Assembly (NCBI GenBank): GCA_910579275.1
Contig: CAJTTO010000024.1
Location: 1 to 64,000 of the forward strand
Source: an uncultured Lachnospiraceae bacterium
GTDB lineage: Bacteria > Bacillota > Clostridia > Lachnospirales > Lachnospiraceae
Length of the DNA stretch: 64,000 nucleotides
Direction: 5' to 3'
How positions within the stretch are numbered: position 1 is the first letter of the stretch; each line of letters starts with the position of its first letter. Positions 18,948 to 29,017 of the stretch are shown here, in pieces. The notes under the pieces are model-generated. The model did not search any database. It was given only the letters and a program-made list of their open reading frames with translations, and was not told where the DNA came from. A program made the translations under genes and the position numbers.

Positions 18948-18976
18948 TTGACAAAAGAAATGAAATCGTGTAAAAT
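18948..18976 (+). promoter_or_regulatory. Promoter of tRNA-Gly(GCC)
   Basis: TTGACA, 17 bp, TAAAAT, about 27 bp before the tRNA. Confidence 0.85.
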
Positions 18977-19003
18977 AATAAAAGTCTGATACAGATAATA
19001 TAT

Positions 19004-19076
19004 GCGATAGTGGCGTAGTTGGTAACGCGCGACCTTGCCAAGGTCGAGACCGCGGGTTCGAGCCCCGTCTATCGCT
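19004..19076 (+). tRNA. tRNA-Gly (GCC)
   Basis: Complete cloverleaf: acceptor gcgatag/ctatcgc, anticodon stem cgacc/ggtcg around ttgccaa. CCA is not encoded. Confidence 0.97.
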
Positions 19077-19083
19077 CTCAAAT

Positions 19084-19108
19084 ACCCTAGATTTTCTAGG
19101 GTTTTTCT
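19084..19108 (+). terminator. Terminator after the tRNA cluster
   Basis: accctaga/tctagggt stem followed directly by a T run. Confidence 0.9.
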
Positions 19109-19160
19109 TTTAATATATGCAAATCAATATCGAAAGCACAAAAATCAAAACATACAATGT

Positions 19161-19222
19161 ACAATTCACACCCACGCCAGTTTTTATCGGCATACGAGCT
19201 ATTGAGGTGTGAATTATAACAG
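19161..19222 (-). repeat. Palindromic repeat family C, copy 2 (inverted)
   Basis: Reverse-complement copy of the element at about 7.9 kb: arms attcacacc/ggtgtgaat around the loop acgccagtttttatcggc. Confidence 0.85.
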
Positions 19223-19267
19223 ATTTTGCAATCATTTATTGGAAAAAAGGCAAGGAATAAAGGGGTG

Positions 19268-19454
19268 ATGAACCGTAGAAAAGAAAAAAACGGGTAGACC
19301 AACGGATAATCCCCGAACTGAAAAAGTAGGCTTTAGAATGTCGCCAACTGAAATTGCAGATATACAAAAATGTGCGGATGCAATGGAAACACAACGTGTA
19401 AATGCAGTAGTCGAGGGGATACAGCTTCTTAAAGAAAAATTAGGAATATCATAA
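19268..19454 (+). pseudogene. Small ribbon-helix-helix-like protein, frameshifted at an A7 tract
   Basis: ATG at 19268 (M-N-R-R-K-E-K) after aaagggg runs into TAG. Removing one A from the seven-A run at 19284-19290 joins it to a frame reading KTGRPTDNPRTEKVGFRMSP and then an amphipathic helical stretch (EIADIQKCADAMETQRVNAV), a pattern typical of short ribbon-helix-helix DNA-binding proteins of conjugative elements. No other in-frame start exists. It is either a real decay product, a slippage-controlled gene or a sequencing error. Confidence 0.6.
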
Positions 19455-19486
19455 AAAGGCAGTAGAGAAAATCTATTGCCTTTTTT
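19453..19486. terminator. Terminator after the ribbon-helix-helix ORF
   Basis: aaaggcagtaga pairs with tctattgccttt, followed by six T; it may also serve the opposing Uma2 gene. Confidence 0.8.
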
Positions 19487-19531
19487 GTGTGTTTGAAAAA
19501 GAGCTGAAGTTGTATAGCATCAAGGGAATGC

Positions 19532-20077
19532 TTATAAAAGCAGATCTGCAACTTTAATGTTGAAATCTTCATAAATGCAGACTGGTACATTTTCATCAAA
19601 ACCATACTGGTTTGATTTTTCATCCGCTTCGAGGTCATATACCATAACGGTTTTTGTGCGTGGATTTACAATCCAGTATTCGCGGACACCGGCAGTGCGG
19701 TATTTAAAAAGTTTGATTCCGTAATCATTTTGCGGATTGGAGGGCGATGCAATTTCAATAATCCAGTCCGGTGCACCATTACAGCCTCTTTCATCCAGCT
19801 TGTTTTTATCGCAGATAACGGAAATGTCCGGTTCAACGTAATTTCGGTCGTCTTCGTTTAGAAATACAGCAAATGGTGCAGGATAGACCTCACAGTCACC
19901 ATGTTTTGCATCAATATAAGTACCAATTACTTTAGTAAATTGTGACACTAGTTTTTGATGAATCCGCATCGGCGGCGCCATCATATAAATATGCCCGTCA
20001 ATTAATTCTGCCCGCTGTCCGTCGGGAAGATTGTAAATATCTTCGATTGTGTAATATTTTTCCTGTGGTAACGCCAT
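19532..20077 (-). CDS. Uma2 family (DUF820) putative endonuclease
   Basis: A 181-residue single-domain protein with the PD-(D/E)xK-like Uma2 fold. Family marks visible: YTIEDIYNLPDGQRAELIDG at residues 9-28, VEPDISVICDK, and PDWIIEIASPSN followed by KLFKYRTAGVREYWIVNP. The acidic residues in EPD and EIASPS correspond to the presumed catalytic site. The substrate is unknown for the family; genes of this family are often scattered singly. Ribosome binding site aaggaggt precedes the ATG. Confidence 0.9.
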   Translation of the reverse strand: MALPQEKYYTIEDIYNLPDGQRAELIDGHIYMMAPPMRIHQKLVSQFTKVIGTYIDAKHGDCEVYPAPFAVFLNEDDRNYVEPDISVICDKNKLDERGCNGAPDWIIEIASPSNPQNDYGIKLFKYRTAGVREYWIVNPRTKTVMVYDLEADEKSNQYGFDENVPVCIYEDFNIKVADLLL

Positions 20078-20256
20078 ATCATAGACCTCCTTTTATATCT
20101 AATATAACATATGACCATTCCGATAGCAATAAAGGATTGTCAGGATGCGGCACTGCAGCCAAATCTTAAGAAAAATTTTCGTTTTGTAATATCCTGTTTT
20201 TTCATTTTAACAGCTACACTTGTTGGTAAGGAATTATGGAAAAGGAAGGTGTTTTT

Positions 20257-20769
20257 ATGAGTTTGGATGAAATTACCTGTTATTTTACCCAGTACGGCGC
20301 TGCTGCAATTTTTGTGATTGTGCTGCTTGAGTATATGAATTTACCGGGATTTCCGGCAGGAATCATTATGCCGCTTTCGGGTGTGTGGGCAGCGCGGGGG
20401 AATATTCATTTCATTCAGGTTATGGGTATTACGCTGGCAGCAGGTCTGGCAGGCAGTTGGATTCTTTATTTTATCGGATATGCCGGCGGGAACTTTATTT
20501 TAGAAAAATATCTTGGGAAATTTCCGAAACACCGATCTGCTGTTGAGAAGAATTTTGCATTGATTCGTCAGAAGGGATGCTTCGGAATCTTTGTGGGCAA
20601 GCTGATTCCGATGGTGCGGACGCTCATTTCCATACCGGCAGGCGTGTTGAAGATAAATTTTGTCAAGTACAGTGTCAGTTCTGCACTCGGCGTCTTTGTA
20701 TGGAATTTTGTTTTTGTCGGGGCAGGATATTTGCTGGGAGATGCTGTTTTTGCCCACACTGTGACCTAA
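20257..20769 (+). CDS. DedA/VTT-domain membrane protein
   Basis: A 170-residue polytopic membrane protein of the DedA (VTT) family, implicated in lipid scrambling and undecaprenyl-phosphate or phospholipid recycling. It has four to five hydrophobic segments, the family segment FPAGIIMPLSGVWAARG and the basic conserved loop FVGKLIPMVRTLISIPAG (Arg/Lys/Gly/Pro positions typical). Start taken at the second ATG, which follows aaaggaagg at good spacing; an ATG 21 bp upstream is also possible. It is 47 bp upstream of a response regulator in the same direction. Confidence 0.88.
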   Translation: MSLDEITCYFTQYGAAAIFVIVLLEYMNLPGFPAGIIMPLSGVWAARGNIHFIQVMGITLAAGLAGSWILYFIGYAGGNFILEKYLGKFPKHRSAVEKNFALIRQKGCFGIFVGKLIPMVRTLISIPAGVLKINFVKYSVSSALGVFVWNFVFVGAGYLLGDAVFAHTVT

Positions 20770-20815
20770 ATGGTGGTATACTGAAAGAAAATCAATTGGA
20801 CAAGGGAGAAGGGAC

Positions 20816-21523
20816 ATGGAGACATATCATATTTTGATTGTAGAAGATGACAAGGAAATCAGGGACGGAATAGAAATCTACCTGAAAAATCAAGGCTATG
20901 CCGTCTCGCAGGCGGCTGATGGCATTGAGGGACTCAAAAGGATAGAGTCCGAGCAAATCCACCTTGCCATTGTCGATATTATGATGCCGCGTATGGATGG
21001 AATTACCATGATGATGAAAGTGCGTGAAAAAGGATATGAATTTCCCGTTATCATGTTGTCGGCAAAATCGGAAGAAGTTGATAAAATTATGGGATTGAAT
21101 ATGGGAGCCGATGACTACGTAACGAAGCCGTTTACTACAATGGAGCTTTTAGCCAGAATCAATTCCCACCTGCGCCGTTACCAAAGATATCTTGACGCAG
21201 TGACTGAGCACGAAAACCATGAACGGATTCATGTGATTGGAGGACTTGAGCTGAATGAAGATACGGTGGAGGTCACTGTGGACGGAAATCCGGTAAAATT
21301 TACGCCGTTGGAATTCAAAATCCTGATGCTGCTGATGAAAAATGCAGGAAGGGTTTTCAGCGCGGATGAGATTTACGAGCGTGTATGGAACGAGCAGGCC
21401 GTAAATACCAACACGATTATGGTGCATATCAGAAAAATTCGGGAGAAAATCGAAATTAACCCGAATGACCCAAAATATTTGAAGGTGGTGTGGGGCGTTG
21501 GTTACAAAATTGAAAAACAATAA
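20816..21523 (+). CDS. OmpR-family response regulator
   Basis: A 235-residue response regulator. The receiver domain has the acidic pair EDDKE near residue 11, phospho-acceptor Asp in IVDIMMPRMDG at about 53, and the conserved Lys in VTKPF. The C-terminal winged-helix domain contains FTPLEFKILMLLMKNAGRVF and IMVHIRKIREKIE. It binds DNA when phosphorylated, presumably by the overlapping downstream kinase. The next large gene encodes a surface protein and is a natural candidate target, but no operator was identified. Ribosome binding site gggagaaggg. Confidence 0.95.
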   Translation: METYHILIVEDDKEIRDGIEIYLKNQGYAVSQAADGIEGLKRIESEQIHLAIVDIMMPRMDGITMMMKVREKGYEFPVIMLSAKSEEVDKIMGLNMGADDYVTKPFTTMELLARINSHLRRYQRYLDAVTEHENHERIHVIGGLELNEDTVEVTVDGNPVKFTPLEFKILMLLMKNAGRVFSADEIYERVWNEQAVNTNTIMVHIRKIREKIEINPNDPKYLKVVWGVGYKIEKQ

Positions 21524-23801
21524 AAAGGCTGTGCAGACAGCGCTTGTGATTGTGGCTGTGGCAGCGGTAATTTTTGTTCTGACTGCCATCGGGTACAAAG
21601 GGGATGTGGATGCATATTGTGCAGAGAACAGCGGCGGTTATGAGAGTGAAAATTTCATTAAAATACTGTTTCAGAACAATTATGTCCTCTATCCCGAAGT
21701 ATTGGAAAAAGGCGGTAAGCAGAACAAGGTTGAAGACTTGTACCTTTTATTTGAGGAGCAGACCGCGGAGCAGGCGATCTATTACGGAAACGAAACGCCT
21801 AGCGACAGAAGCGCGGAACGGCTGAAGGCTGACCATGTTATGAGTGTACAGCAGCAGATACAGCAGATTAAGGAATTATATACGGCTGAACTGGGCACAA
21901 GAATGGATTACTGCGTGATTGATGAGGAAACACAGACCATTTTGAAAAATACGACAAGAAATCCGGAGCGGCTGCAGGAGGGCGCGGTCGGGGACTACGA
22001 ATATTATATTATTTTCCGCTATGACCAGAACGGAAGCATTGTCGATATCAAGGTTCACGGTAAAGATGAAGATAAATTTTTGAAAAACGCCCAGCTGGTT
22101 GCAAACAGTGCGGATTCGCTTCTGTTTACAAACAGCCAGAAAGAGCAGAGCTATGTGCTGGTCGATATGTTCGACGAGGCGAATGGCAGGATGACCATAA
22201 CGCAGCAGAATCCCAAAAATGCGACTTTTATCTACGCCATGACAGCGGAACAGATGGAAGGATTCATACATATGCCTGTCTATAAGCTCACAGAGTACAA
22301 TGATATGGTGGTGATGGCTTACATCAATAACTACAGCAAGGAAATGGCATATGATATGTTTGGCGTAGGAAGGGTTTACTTGTCCATTCTGGTAGTCATG
22401 ATAGTCTTGGTGCTTATTATGACACGACATATGCCCCATCGGACAGCGGACACTGCCGGAACGAGGTGTTCCATGGAATGGATTTTAGTAGTTATGTATT
22501 TTTTGTCGGACAGCATGTACATGCCGGTTGTGAATCTGGTCTGCTATATCAATGAAAGAGCCGGAAATATCCGTTTTCCGCTGGATTTTTGGTATATTGT
22601 CAATTATGTTATTTTGTTTGGCGTGATGTTTATTCTGTTTGGTATATGGTACTGGTGTCTGCTTAGCATCCGCAGTATTTTTACAGGCTTTGGTTCCTTT
22701 GTCAGGGAGCGCAGTTTTATATATCGGAAATGTTCACAAATTAAATGTTTATTTGAAAAAACCTATGGCAGATGGAAAAAGGAAATCGAGGGAATAGATT
22801 TGGCAAATAACAACAAACGGTTTCTGCGGGTGTTTGTTATTGTACAGTTGGTTGTTGTGTCATTTTGCTGCTGCTTGTGGTTTTTGGGAATTTTTATCCT
22901 GATTGTATATTCTTTCCTGCTCTATATTTTACTCAAGCTCTATATTGCCAGAGTGCAGAAGAAATACAGCAATCTTCTTCAGGTGACAAATGCAATTGCG
23001 CAGGGGAAGTTTGACAACGATTTTAATGGTAATTTTGGTATTTTTGAAACTTATAAAAAGGAGCTTTGCCAGATACAGGACGGGTTTGGAAAAGCAGTTG
23101 AGGAGGAGGTTCGGAGCCAGCGTATGAAGACAGAACTGATTACCAATGTTTCACATGATCTTAAGACGCCGCTGACAGCGATTATCACTTATATTGATTT
23201 GCTTAAGGATGACAATATCACGGACGAACAGCGCAAGTCCTATCTGGACACGCTTGAGCGCAAATCACTCCGGTTAAAGGTTTTGATAGAGGACTTATTT
23301 GAAATCAGCAAGGCGAGCAGCGGCAATGTAAAGCTGGAACTTGTTTCCGTGGATATCTGTAATCTCATGTGTCAGGTCTATCTGGAGCATGAGGAGAAGA
23401 TGATGGAGAATGGTCTGGATGTGCGTTTTGACATGCCGGAGGAAAAAGTGATTTTGCAGCTTGACAGCCAGAAAACCTACCGTATTTTTGAAAATCTGTA
23501 TGTCAACATCATAAAGTATGCCTTGGCAAATACGCGCGTATACATACAGGCGAAGACACAGGAGGATGCACAGGGAAGATATATCCATATAGAAATAAAA
23601 AATATTTCCGCAGAGGAACTGACCGTCAATCCAACTGATTTGACCGAGCGGTTTGTGCGTGGTGACGCCTCGCGTAATACCGAGGGGAGCGGTTTGGGAC
23701 TCGCGATAGCCAAAAGCTTTACCCAGCTTCAAGGGGGGATGTTTGGGATAGAAATAGATGGTGATTTGTTTAAAGTGATGATTGAATGGAGGCGGTTTTA
23801 G
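21498..23801 (+). CDS. Membrane sensor histidine kinase
   Basis: A 767-residue kinase forming a pair with the response regulator, overlapping it by 26 bp (TTG start after aaggtggtg). Topology: N-terminal membrane helix (about 12-32), an extracytoplasmic domain of about 250 residues, then four or so further helices (about 290-480), a HAMP-like linker, HisKA with the phospho-acceptor in SHDLKTPL at about 552, and a HATPase domain with N box NIIKYA and G box RGDASRNTEGSGLGLA. Substrate or signal unknown. The large extracellular domain and multi-pass region suggest sensing of cell-envelope or surface conditions. Confidence 0.93.
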   Translation: MVTKLKNNKKAVQTALVIVAVAAVIFVLTAIGYKGDVDAYCAENSGGYESENFIKILFQNNYVLYPEVLEKGGKQNKVEDLYLLFEEQTAEQAIYYGNETPSDRSAERLKADHVMSVQQQIQQIKELYTAELGTRMDYCVIDEETQTILKNTTRNPERLQEGAVGDYEYYIIFRYDQNGSIVDIKVHGKDEDKFLKNAQLVANSADSLLFTNSQKEQSYVLVDMFDEANGRMTITQQNPKNATFIYAMTAEQMEGFIHMPVYKLTEYNDMVVMAYINNYSKEMAYDMFGVGRVYLSILVVMIVLVLIMTRHMPHRTADTAGTRCSMEWILVVMYFLSDSMYMPVVNLVCYINERAGNIRFPLDFWYIVNYVILFGVMFILFGIWYWCLLSIRSIFTGFGSFVRERSFIYRKCSQIKCLFEKTYGRWKKEIEGIDLANNNKRFLRVFVIVQLVVVSFCCCLWFLGIFILIVYSFLLYILLKLYIARVQKKYSNLLQVTNAIAQGKFDNDFNGNFGIFETYKKELCQIQDGFGKAVEEEVRSQRMKTELITNVSHDLKTPLTAIITYIDLLKDDNITDEQRKSYLDTLERKSLRLKVLIEDLFEISKASSGNVKLELVSVDICNLMCQVYLEHEEKMMENGLDVRFDMPEEKVILQLDSQKTYRIFENLYVNIIKYALANTRVYIQAKTQEDAQGRYIHIEIKNISAEELTVNPTDLTERFVRGDASRNTEGSGLGLAIAKSFTQLQGGMFGIEIDGDLFKVMIEWRRF

Positions 23802-23987
23802 CCCCAAAAAAGAGTGTCAAACAGTACTTAAGTACCATTGAGGCAAAAATGTACTTCATATATGCTTATTTGGAACTATTTGCGGGAAAACCCCCGAAAT
23901 AGCTGATTTTCTGGGCGTTTTGACAGTGTTGTGCCGTCATTGTGAAAGCGTTCGGAATGACGATTAAGGATATATGAGGTACAGTGA

Positions 23988-26900
23988 ATGAGAGAAAAAG
24001 TAAAGAGCGTAACAGCAGGATTCCTTGCAGTCATTATTGCGATGAGTATTCCTGTAAACCTGAAGACAGCAGATGCGTCGGAGTACAGTGTATTTTTCGG
24101 GCAGACAAAGGAGGAGAAAAAGGGACAATTAAGAATACCAGTCACAGATCCGGAAAAGACAGAGGATTTTCAAATCATTTCGGATGGCGCGGTAATAGAG
24201 CGTCAGGAATCCACATCAGAGACTGATTCAGAAAGCATATCAGAGGAAAGTCAGGAACCCACATCGGAGATTGAATCGGAAGACATATCAGAGGAAAGTC
24301 AGGAATCTGTGTCAGAGGTTGAATCGGAAAGCATATCAGAGGAAAGTCAGGAATCCATATCGGAGATTAATTCAGAGGAATATTCAGGGGATTTAGAAAC
24401 AAATATGATAACAGAGGATACTTCTCCTGCTAAGAAAAGCCACTATACAATATGGCTTGAAAATACAACCATTGTACCGGAGATAACGGACGACGGGGTA
24501 TTTGATTACAGAACGTATCTGGACAGTGACACAAATCCGCAGCTTGGGATTCGGCTGCTGGAAAGAGATCTGGACAACTCGGTCAGACCCAAAACGAAGT
24601 ATGGCGGCGCACCTACCCGTGAGATACCGCAGGATACATTATCGGACATTGACTGTCAGGTGACAATTTCAGATACAGATGTCGTATATGCAGAAAACGG
24701 GAGTAATGGTGTCTGTACATACAATTTATCTGCCGATGCGATAAATCTTGTGGTGGCAGGTGTCGGAGAGACAGCGTATAAAATCACGATGCTGCCGAAT
24801 ACCCGTTACGGTGCAGCGCCTGTATCAGGAAGCATAACGGTCAAAAACAGCCCTCTGTATAACGAGGATTTCTATGTACAAGTTTCGGGCAAGGAAAAGC
24901 AGTATACTTTTGACGCGTGGAAAACATACCTTGAAGCGCACAACCAATGGGTAAACGGAGAAATTACTGTCAGCTTAAGCGACACAGGAAAAAAGTATTA
25001 TAATACCGTTAAAATTGAAACAGAAGATTCGGACGGTATGACGGATAATCGTCCGGCAGACAGCCGTAAAAAAATAAAGTATGAATTATGGGCAGAAAAT
25101 GAAGACAGAAACGCAAGTACAAGGGATGTGCAAAACGGGACGAGGGTGTTTACGGCAGGCATCGACACCAGTGCCCCACTGCTCCGGAAGTTTGCAGTGG
25201 AAAGCCAGTGTTTTGCGCCGACACAGACCGAGACAGAGCAGTATTTCGGACAGGATTTTGTCCTGAAAGGAAGTTTTTCGGACGCCGAAAGTGGTGTCAG
25301 GAAAGTGGAGTACACAACGGATAATAGACACGAGAAAGATGCTGTGTGGACGGAAGCGGAAACCACGTTGGGCGCAGAAGCAGGAAGCCTTGATTTTACC
25401 ATAACACTGAAAGACGGATGCTACAGCGCTGTTGCCGTAAGGGCGCATGACTATGCGGGAAATGTCAGCGAGACAAAGGGATTTGTCAATGAACACGGCG
25501 CATATATCACGGTAATCGTCGATAAAGCCGAGCCTGTTTTAAATGTGCAAGCAACGGCAGGAGATAAGGTTTATATTGGGGATAAAGACAACTGGACAAA
25601 CAAAGACGTCATATTTGACATTGCATTTGACAAGAACAGCTGCCCATATGCCGGCGTGTACCAGTGCGAGTACCTGTATCATACAGTCGGTGATGCTGTA
25701 AACATCAAAAATATGACAGATATGTCAGAAAATTGGACGCGGATCAAGCTTGAGGATAATCTGACAGCGGGGATGGATGTCAGGGAAGACAAAAACGGCT
25801 ATTTTTATTTCCGCGCCATCTCTAAGTCGGGCGTAGCATCAAAGGAGATTCTTAAGAAAAGAGTTCTGACACAGCATCAAATACCTCGGATAAAACCGGT
25901 TGTTGTAGAGAATGCCGATAATGCAAAGCGGAAAAACGGTTGGTATAACAAGGAGTCCGGAGCGCCGGTAATTCGCTTTGTATATCCGGATTATGACACT
26001 GGTGTCACTTCAAAAGAGTACGATGCTCCAGTGACAATTCATTATCAGCTGACTGCCGAGACGTATGAAACAGACAAGTCTGCGCAGGAGGCGTCGAATC
26101 GTTCGGGCATGGATGCATCCGTGCAATCAAAAGCCAAGCTTCAGGTGCAAAAAAGCGCACAGATGGGCGTTATGGACAGCTGTGACGTGACGGAGGGCGC
26201 GGACGGTGTCAAAACATTTGTGGTGACACAGGATGATTTGGACAGGCATGTTATAGATTTTAAGAACGACACGGCAGACAGGGAAATTCAGGATGGCATT
26301 TATACGTTGGAATATTGGATTGCCGACAAGGCGGGCAATGTGTCCGCAAAACAAAGGCACGTCTACAAAATAGACAGCCACGAACCGGAAAATTTGGAAG
26401 TGGTATTGGAAGACAGTATATTTCCAGTCGGTCAGGAGTCCGCTATCGTCTATGAGAGATTTTATCAGGAAAATGTCACAGGAACGGTCAGCGCGGAGTA
26501 TGGCATCAGTGGAAAAGCATCGTTGACCGTATTAACGGCAAAAAAAATAGGAGCATGGGAAACTGCCGAAAAAAAGGATTTTCTGGAAATAAATGACACA
26601 AATGTCATAAATATTCCGACCGGAACAAGATGCTTTCTTTATGTAAGGGCTGAGGATAACGCAGGAAATACAGCCGAGGGATGGACGAGGGGCATCGTGG
26701 TTGACAACATGGCGCCAAACCAAGAAAACGGAAAAGCGCTGCTTATGGAACCTGCCGGCGCAAACAAAAACGGATTTTACAACAAGGATGTCAGGGTGGA
26801 TATTCTTGTGACGGATGCGCCGGAAAATGATAACTGTGCGGCGCTGATGACAGTGACCGGTACAGTTGGAAAAGATGGAACGGACACATTCACGGACAAA

Positions 26901-28814
26901 GAGCTTTTTTCTTTTACAAAGGAGCTTCCCACGGAGGAGGAACTGACAGAAGCGTCAGTTTTTTCAACTGTGCAGGTGATAGATGCCAAAAAGCACGAGA
27001 GCAATGCCGCGTACATCGAGGTCACGGCGACCGACAGGTCGGGCAATACAAAGACTTCCACGCAGCTGCTTAAGATTGATGTCACAAAGCCGCAGATAGA
27101 GATTACATTTGACAATAACAACGCAGAAAACGGCAGTTTTTATCCTTCCGCCAGAACCGCCGCAATACAGATACGGGAGCAGAACTTTGACCCGTCCGCT
27201 GTGGATATTGCGGTCACAAGGGACGGTCATCCATACAATTACCGAATTTCAGACTGGAAAAGCGACGGGGACATGCATCGGGCGACAGTCGCTTTTGCGG
27301 AGGATGGCAGCTATATGATGGAGGTGAGCTGTACGGATTTGGCGGACAACAAGTCGGATATTGTGAAAGTCCCGTCATTTACCATTGACCGAACCGCTCC
27401 TGTTTTGACAATAAAACTAGAAGCCGGACAGGACAGCTTACCGCGTGAGCACTATTACCGTACTGCGGTCACTGCTGTGATAACGGTGACAGAGCACAAT
27501 TTCAGCGAGAATGGTTTTGTGATGGAAACTGTTCCGGAAGCAAAGAAAGGTACATGGCGCCATGACGGGGATGTGCACACGATGCGCCTTACCTTTAATG
27601 GTGACAATGTGTACCATATCGCATGCAGTTATACGGATTTGGCAGGAAACAGAAATGATGCGGGAAATTCGGCGGATAAGACAGCGGTAGATTTTGTGAT
27701 TGATACCATTGCCCCAATCATACTCATTGAAGGAATCACGGACGGCTCCGCGAACAGCGGTGCAGTTCATCCTGTGATATCTGTGCTGGATTTTCATATG
27801 GAAGCGCAGGACACAGAGATAACAGTCACAACAGGCGTCGGTGATATCGTGCAGACTGCCGTTGAGACGGCTGCACTGGAGGAAGGAAAAGGAATCGGTT
27901 ATCAGTATGTGCTTTCTGATTTGACGGACAAGGACGACAATATCTATGACCTTACAGTGACTGCATGCGACAAATCAGGAAACGTATCCGTGCTTACATA
28001 CCGTTTTTCGCTGAATCGAAAGGGATCTGCCTATGACCTGACCAAAATCATGGAGCTGATGGAGCGCCAGTACATCACATACGCTGATTTGGCTGACATT
28101 CAGATTGTTGAGATGAATATTGACATGGTTGAGCAGTTTGAAATCTATATCTCAAGAAACGGCGCGCTTGGTTACAGCGCAGCATATGACAAGGAGGTAA
28201 AAGGTTCGGCGGAAACAGGTTATATTTACACCTACCATGTAAAAAAAGATAATTTTACAGAGGAGGGGACATACCGCATCAGCCTTTATTCCAAGGATAG
28301 GGCTGGCAATGAGGGAAACAACATGGCGGACATCCACGGAGACGAAATATCATTTATTGTAGACAACACACCGCCCAAAGTCGTGATAGATGGTATTGAA
28401 ACAGGGATGCTTTATGATGTGGAGTCGCAGAAAGTGCATGTTTCGGTGAGCGATAATTTTAGGCTTTCCGAGGCAGAGTTTGTCCTTGTCAACAAGGCAA
28501 ATGATGTGATTGACAGCTGGGATTACATGGCGCTTTGCGGGGAAGGAAACCAGATGGACATTACCATTCCACAATATAACGGGGAGCTGGCGCTCCTGTA
28601 TCGGGTAAAGGATGCTGCTGGAAATGAAATACAGACCTTTCAGGGAGACCGGACAGCGCTTGACGACTTTCTTGTGACAACCGATAGGCTGGTACAGTTT
28701 CTCAACAAACCGTCAAAAACCCCGCAGGGGCGCACGGTGTTGCTTCTGACAGCGGTGGCATTGGCTGCGATAGCTGTATTTATCAGAAAAAATGTAAAAC
28801 GGCGCCGGAGCTGA
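23988..28814 (+). CDS. Large Ig-like repeat surface protein, C-terminally membrane-anchored
   Basis: A 1608-residue exported protein. A signal peptide (basic start then GFLAVIIAMSIPVN) is followed by a Ser/Glu-rich stalk (about 65-145) and then a string of Ig-like domains with recurring boundaries such as DRTAPVLTI, DTIAPIILI and DNTPPKVVI. These resemble bacterial Ig-like modules of adhesins and wall proteins. The C terminus has a membrane helix (about 1583-1600) and a basic KRRRS stop-transfer; there is no LPxTG sorting signal. Probably displayed on the cell surface; binding partner unknown. It follows a two-component system in the same direction with a 186-bp gap containing no clear terminator. 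Confidence 0.85.
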   Translation: MREKVKSVTAGFLAVIIAMSIPVNLKTADASEYSVFFGQTKEEKKGQLRIPVTDPEKTEDFQIISDGAVIERQESTSETDSESISEESQEPTSEIESEDISEESQESVSEVESESISEESQESISEINSEEYSGDLETNMITEDTSPAKKSHYTIWLENTTIVPEITDDGVFDYRTYLDSDTNPQLGIRLLERDLDNSVRPKTKYGGAPTREIPQDTLSDIDCQVTISDTDVVYAENGSNGVCTYNLSADAINLVVAGVGETAYKITMLPNTRYGAAPVSGSITVKNSPLYNEDFYVQVSGKEKQYTFDAWKTYLEAHNQWVNGEITVSLSDTGKKYYNTVKIETEDSDGMTDNRPADSRKKIKYELWAENEDRNASTRDVQNGTRVFTAGIDTSAPLLRKFAVESQCFAPTQTETEQYFGQDFVLKGSFSDAESGVRKVEYTTDNRHEKDAVWTEAETTLGAEAGSLDFTITLKDGCYSAVAVRAHDYAGNVSETKGFVNEHGAYITVIVDKAEPVLNVQATAGDKVYIGDKDNWTNKDVIFDIAFDKNSCPYAGVYQCEYLYHTVGDAVNIKNMTDMSENWTRIKLEDNLTAGMDVREDKNGYFYFRAISKSGVASKEILKKRVLTQHQIPRIKPVVVENADNAKRKNGWYNKESGAPVIRFVYPDYDTGVTSKEYDAPVTIHYQLTAETYETDKSAQEASNRSGMDASVQSKAKLQVQKSAQMGVMDSCDVTEGADGVKTFVVTQDDLDRHVIDFKNDTADREIQDGIYTLEYWIADKAGNVSAKQRHVYKIDSHEPENLEVVLEDSIFPVGQESAIVYERFYQENVTGTVSAEYGISGKASLTVLTAKKIGAWETAEKKDFLEINDTNVINIPTGTRCFLYVRAEDNAGNTAEGWTRGIVVDNMAPNQENGKALLMEPAGANKNGFYNKDVRVDILVTDAPENDNCAALMTVTGTVGKDGTDTFTDKELFSFTKELPTEEELTEASVFSTVQVIDAKKHESNAAYIEVTATDRSGNTKTSTQLLKIDVTKPQIEITFDNNNAENGSFYPSARTAAIQIREQNFDPSAVDIAVTRDGHPYNYRISDWKSDGDMHRATVAFAEDGSYMMEVSCTDLADNKSDIVKVPSFTIDRTAPVLTIKLEAGQDSLPREHYYRTAVTAVITVTEHNFSENGFVMETVPEAKKGTWRHDGDVHTMRLTFNGDNVYHIACSYTDLAGNRNDAGNSADKTAVDFVIDTIAPIILIEGITDGSANSGAVHPVISVLDFHMEAQDTEITVTTGVGDIVQTAVETAALEEGKGIGYQYVLSDLTDKDDNIYDLTVTACDKSGNVSVLTYRFSLNRKGSAYDLTKIMELMERQYITYADLADIQIVEMNIDMVEQFEIYISRNGALGYSAAYDKEVKGSAETGYIYTYHVKKDNFTEEGTYRISLYSKDRAGNEGNNMADIHGDEISFIVDNTPPKVVIDGIETGMLYDVESQKVHVSVSDNFRLSEAEFVLVNKANDVIDSWDYMALCGEGNQMDITIPQYNGELALLYRVKDAAGNEIQTFQGDRTALDDFLVTTDRLVQFLNKPSKTPQGRTVLLLTAVALAAIAVFIRKNVKRRRS
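24237..24380 (+). repeat. Three 48-bp coding tandem repeats (Ser/Glu stalk)
   Basis: Three consecutive 48-bp units starting atatcagaggaaagtcagga encode ISEESQE(P/S)xSExxSEx. Such repeats can vary in number and so change stalk length. Confidence 0.9.
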
Positions 28815-28924
28815 GATGCATTTTACCTGAATCATGTTCTCACGGAATGCGAAGCTTTGCACATTGCCGACCCGCGAATCGTAAAGAACTGCCATAAATT
28901 TGTTTTGAAGCAGATACGTTATAA

Positions 28925-28953
28925 TTGAAGTAAATATAATTTCATGCTATAAT
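28925..28953 (+). promoter_or_regulatory. Promoter before the SGNH hydrolase operon
   Basis: TTGAAG, 17 bp, TATAAT, about 65 bp before the chosen start. Confidence 0.75.
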
Positions 28954-29017
28954 AAAGACTTGGATATGAGAATATTTCGATTACATATGCAAGGATAAAA
29001 TGCAAAGGAAAAATGGC

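Noticed and set aside
23802..23987. Riboswitch upstream of the Ig-like protein
   Set aside because: Only a short gcggg/cccc hairpin is visible; no match to c-di-GMP or other riboswitch cores.
24237..24380. CRISPR-like regular repeats
   Set aside because: Units are contiguous and in frame in a coding region with no spacers; same for 54831-54977. No CRISPR array was seen in the window.
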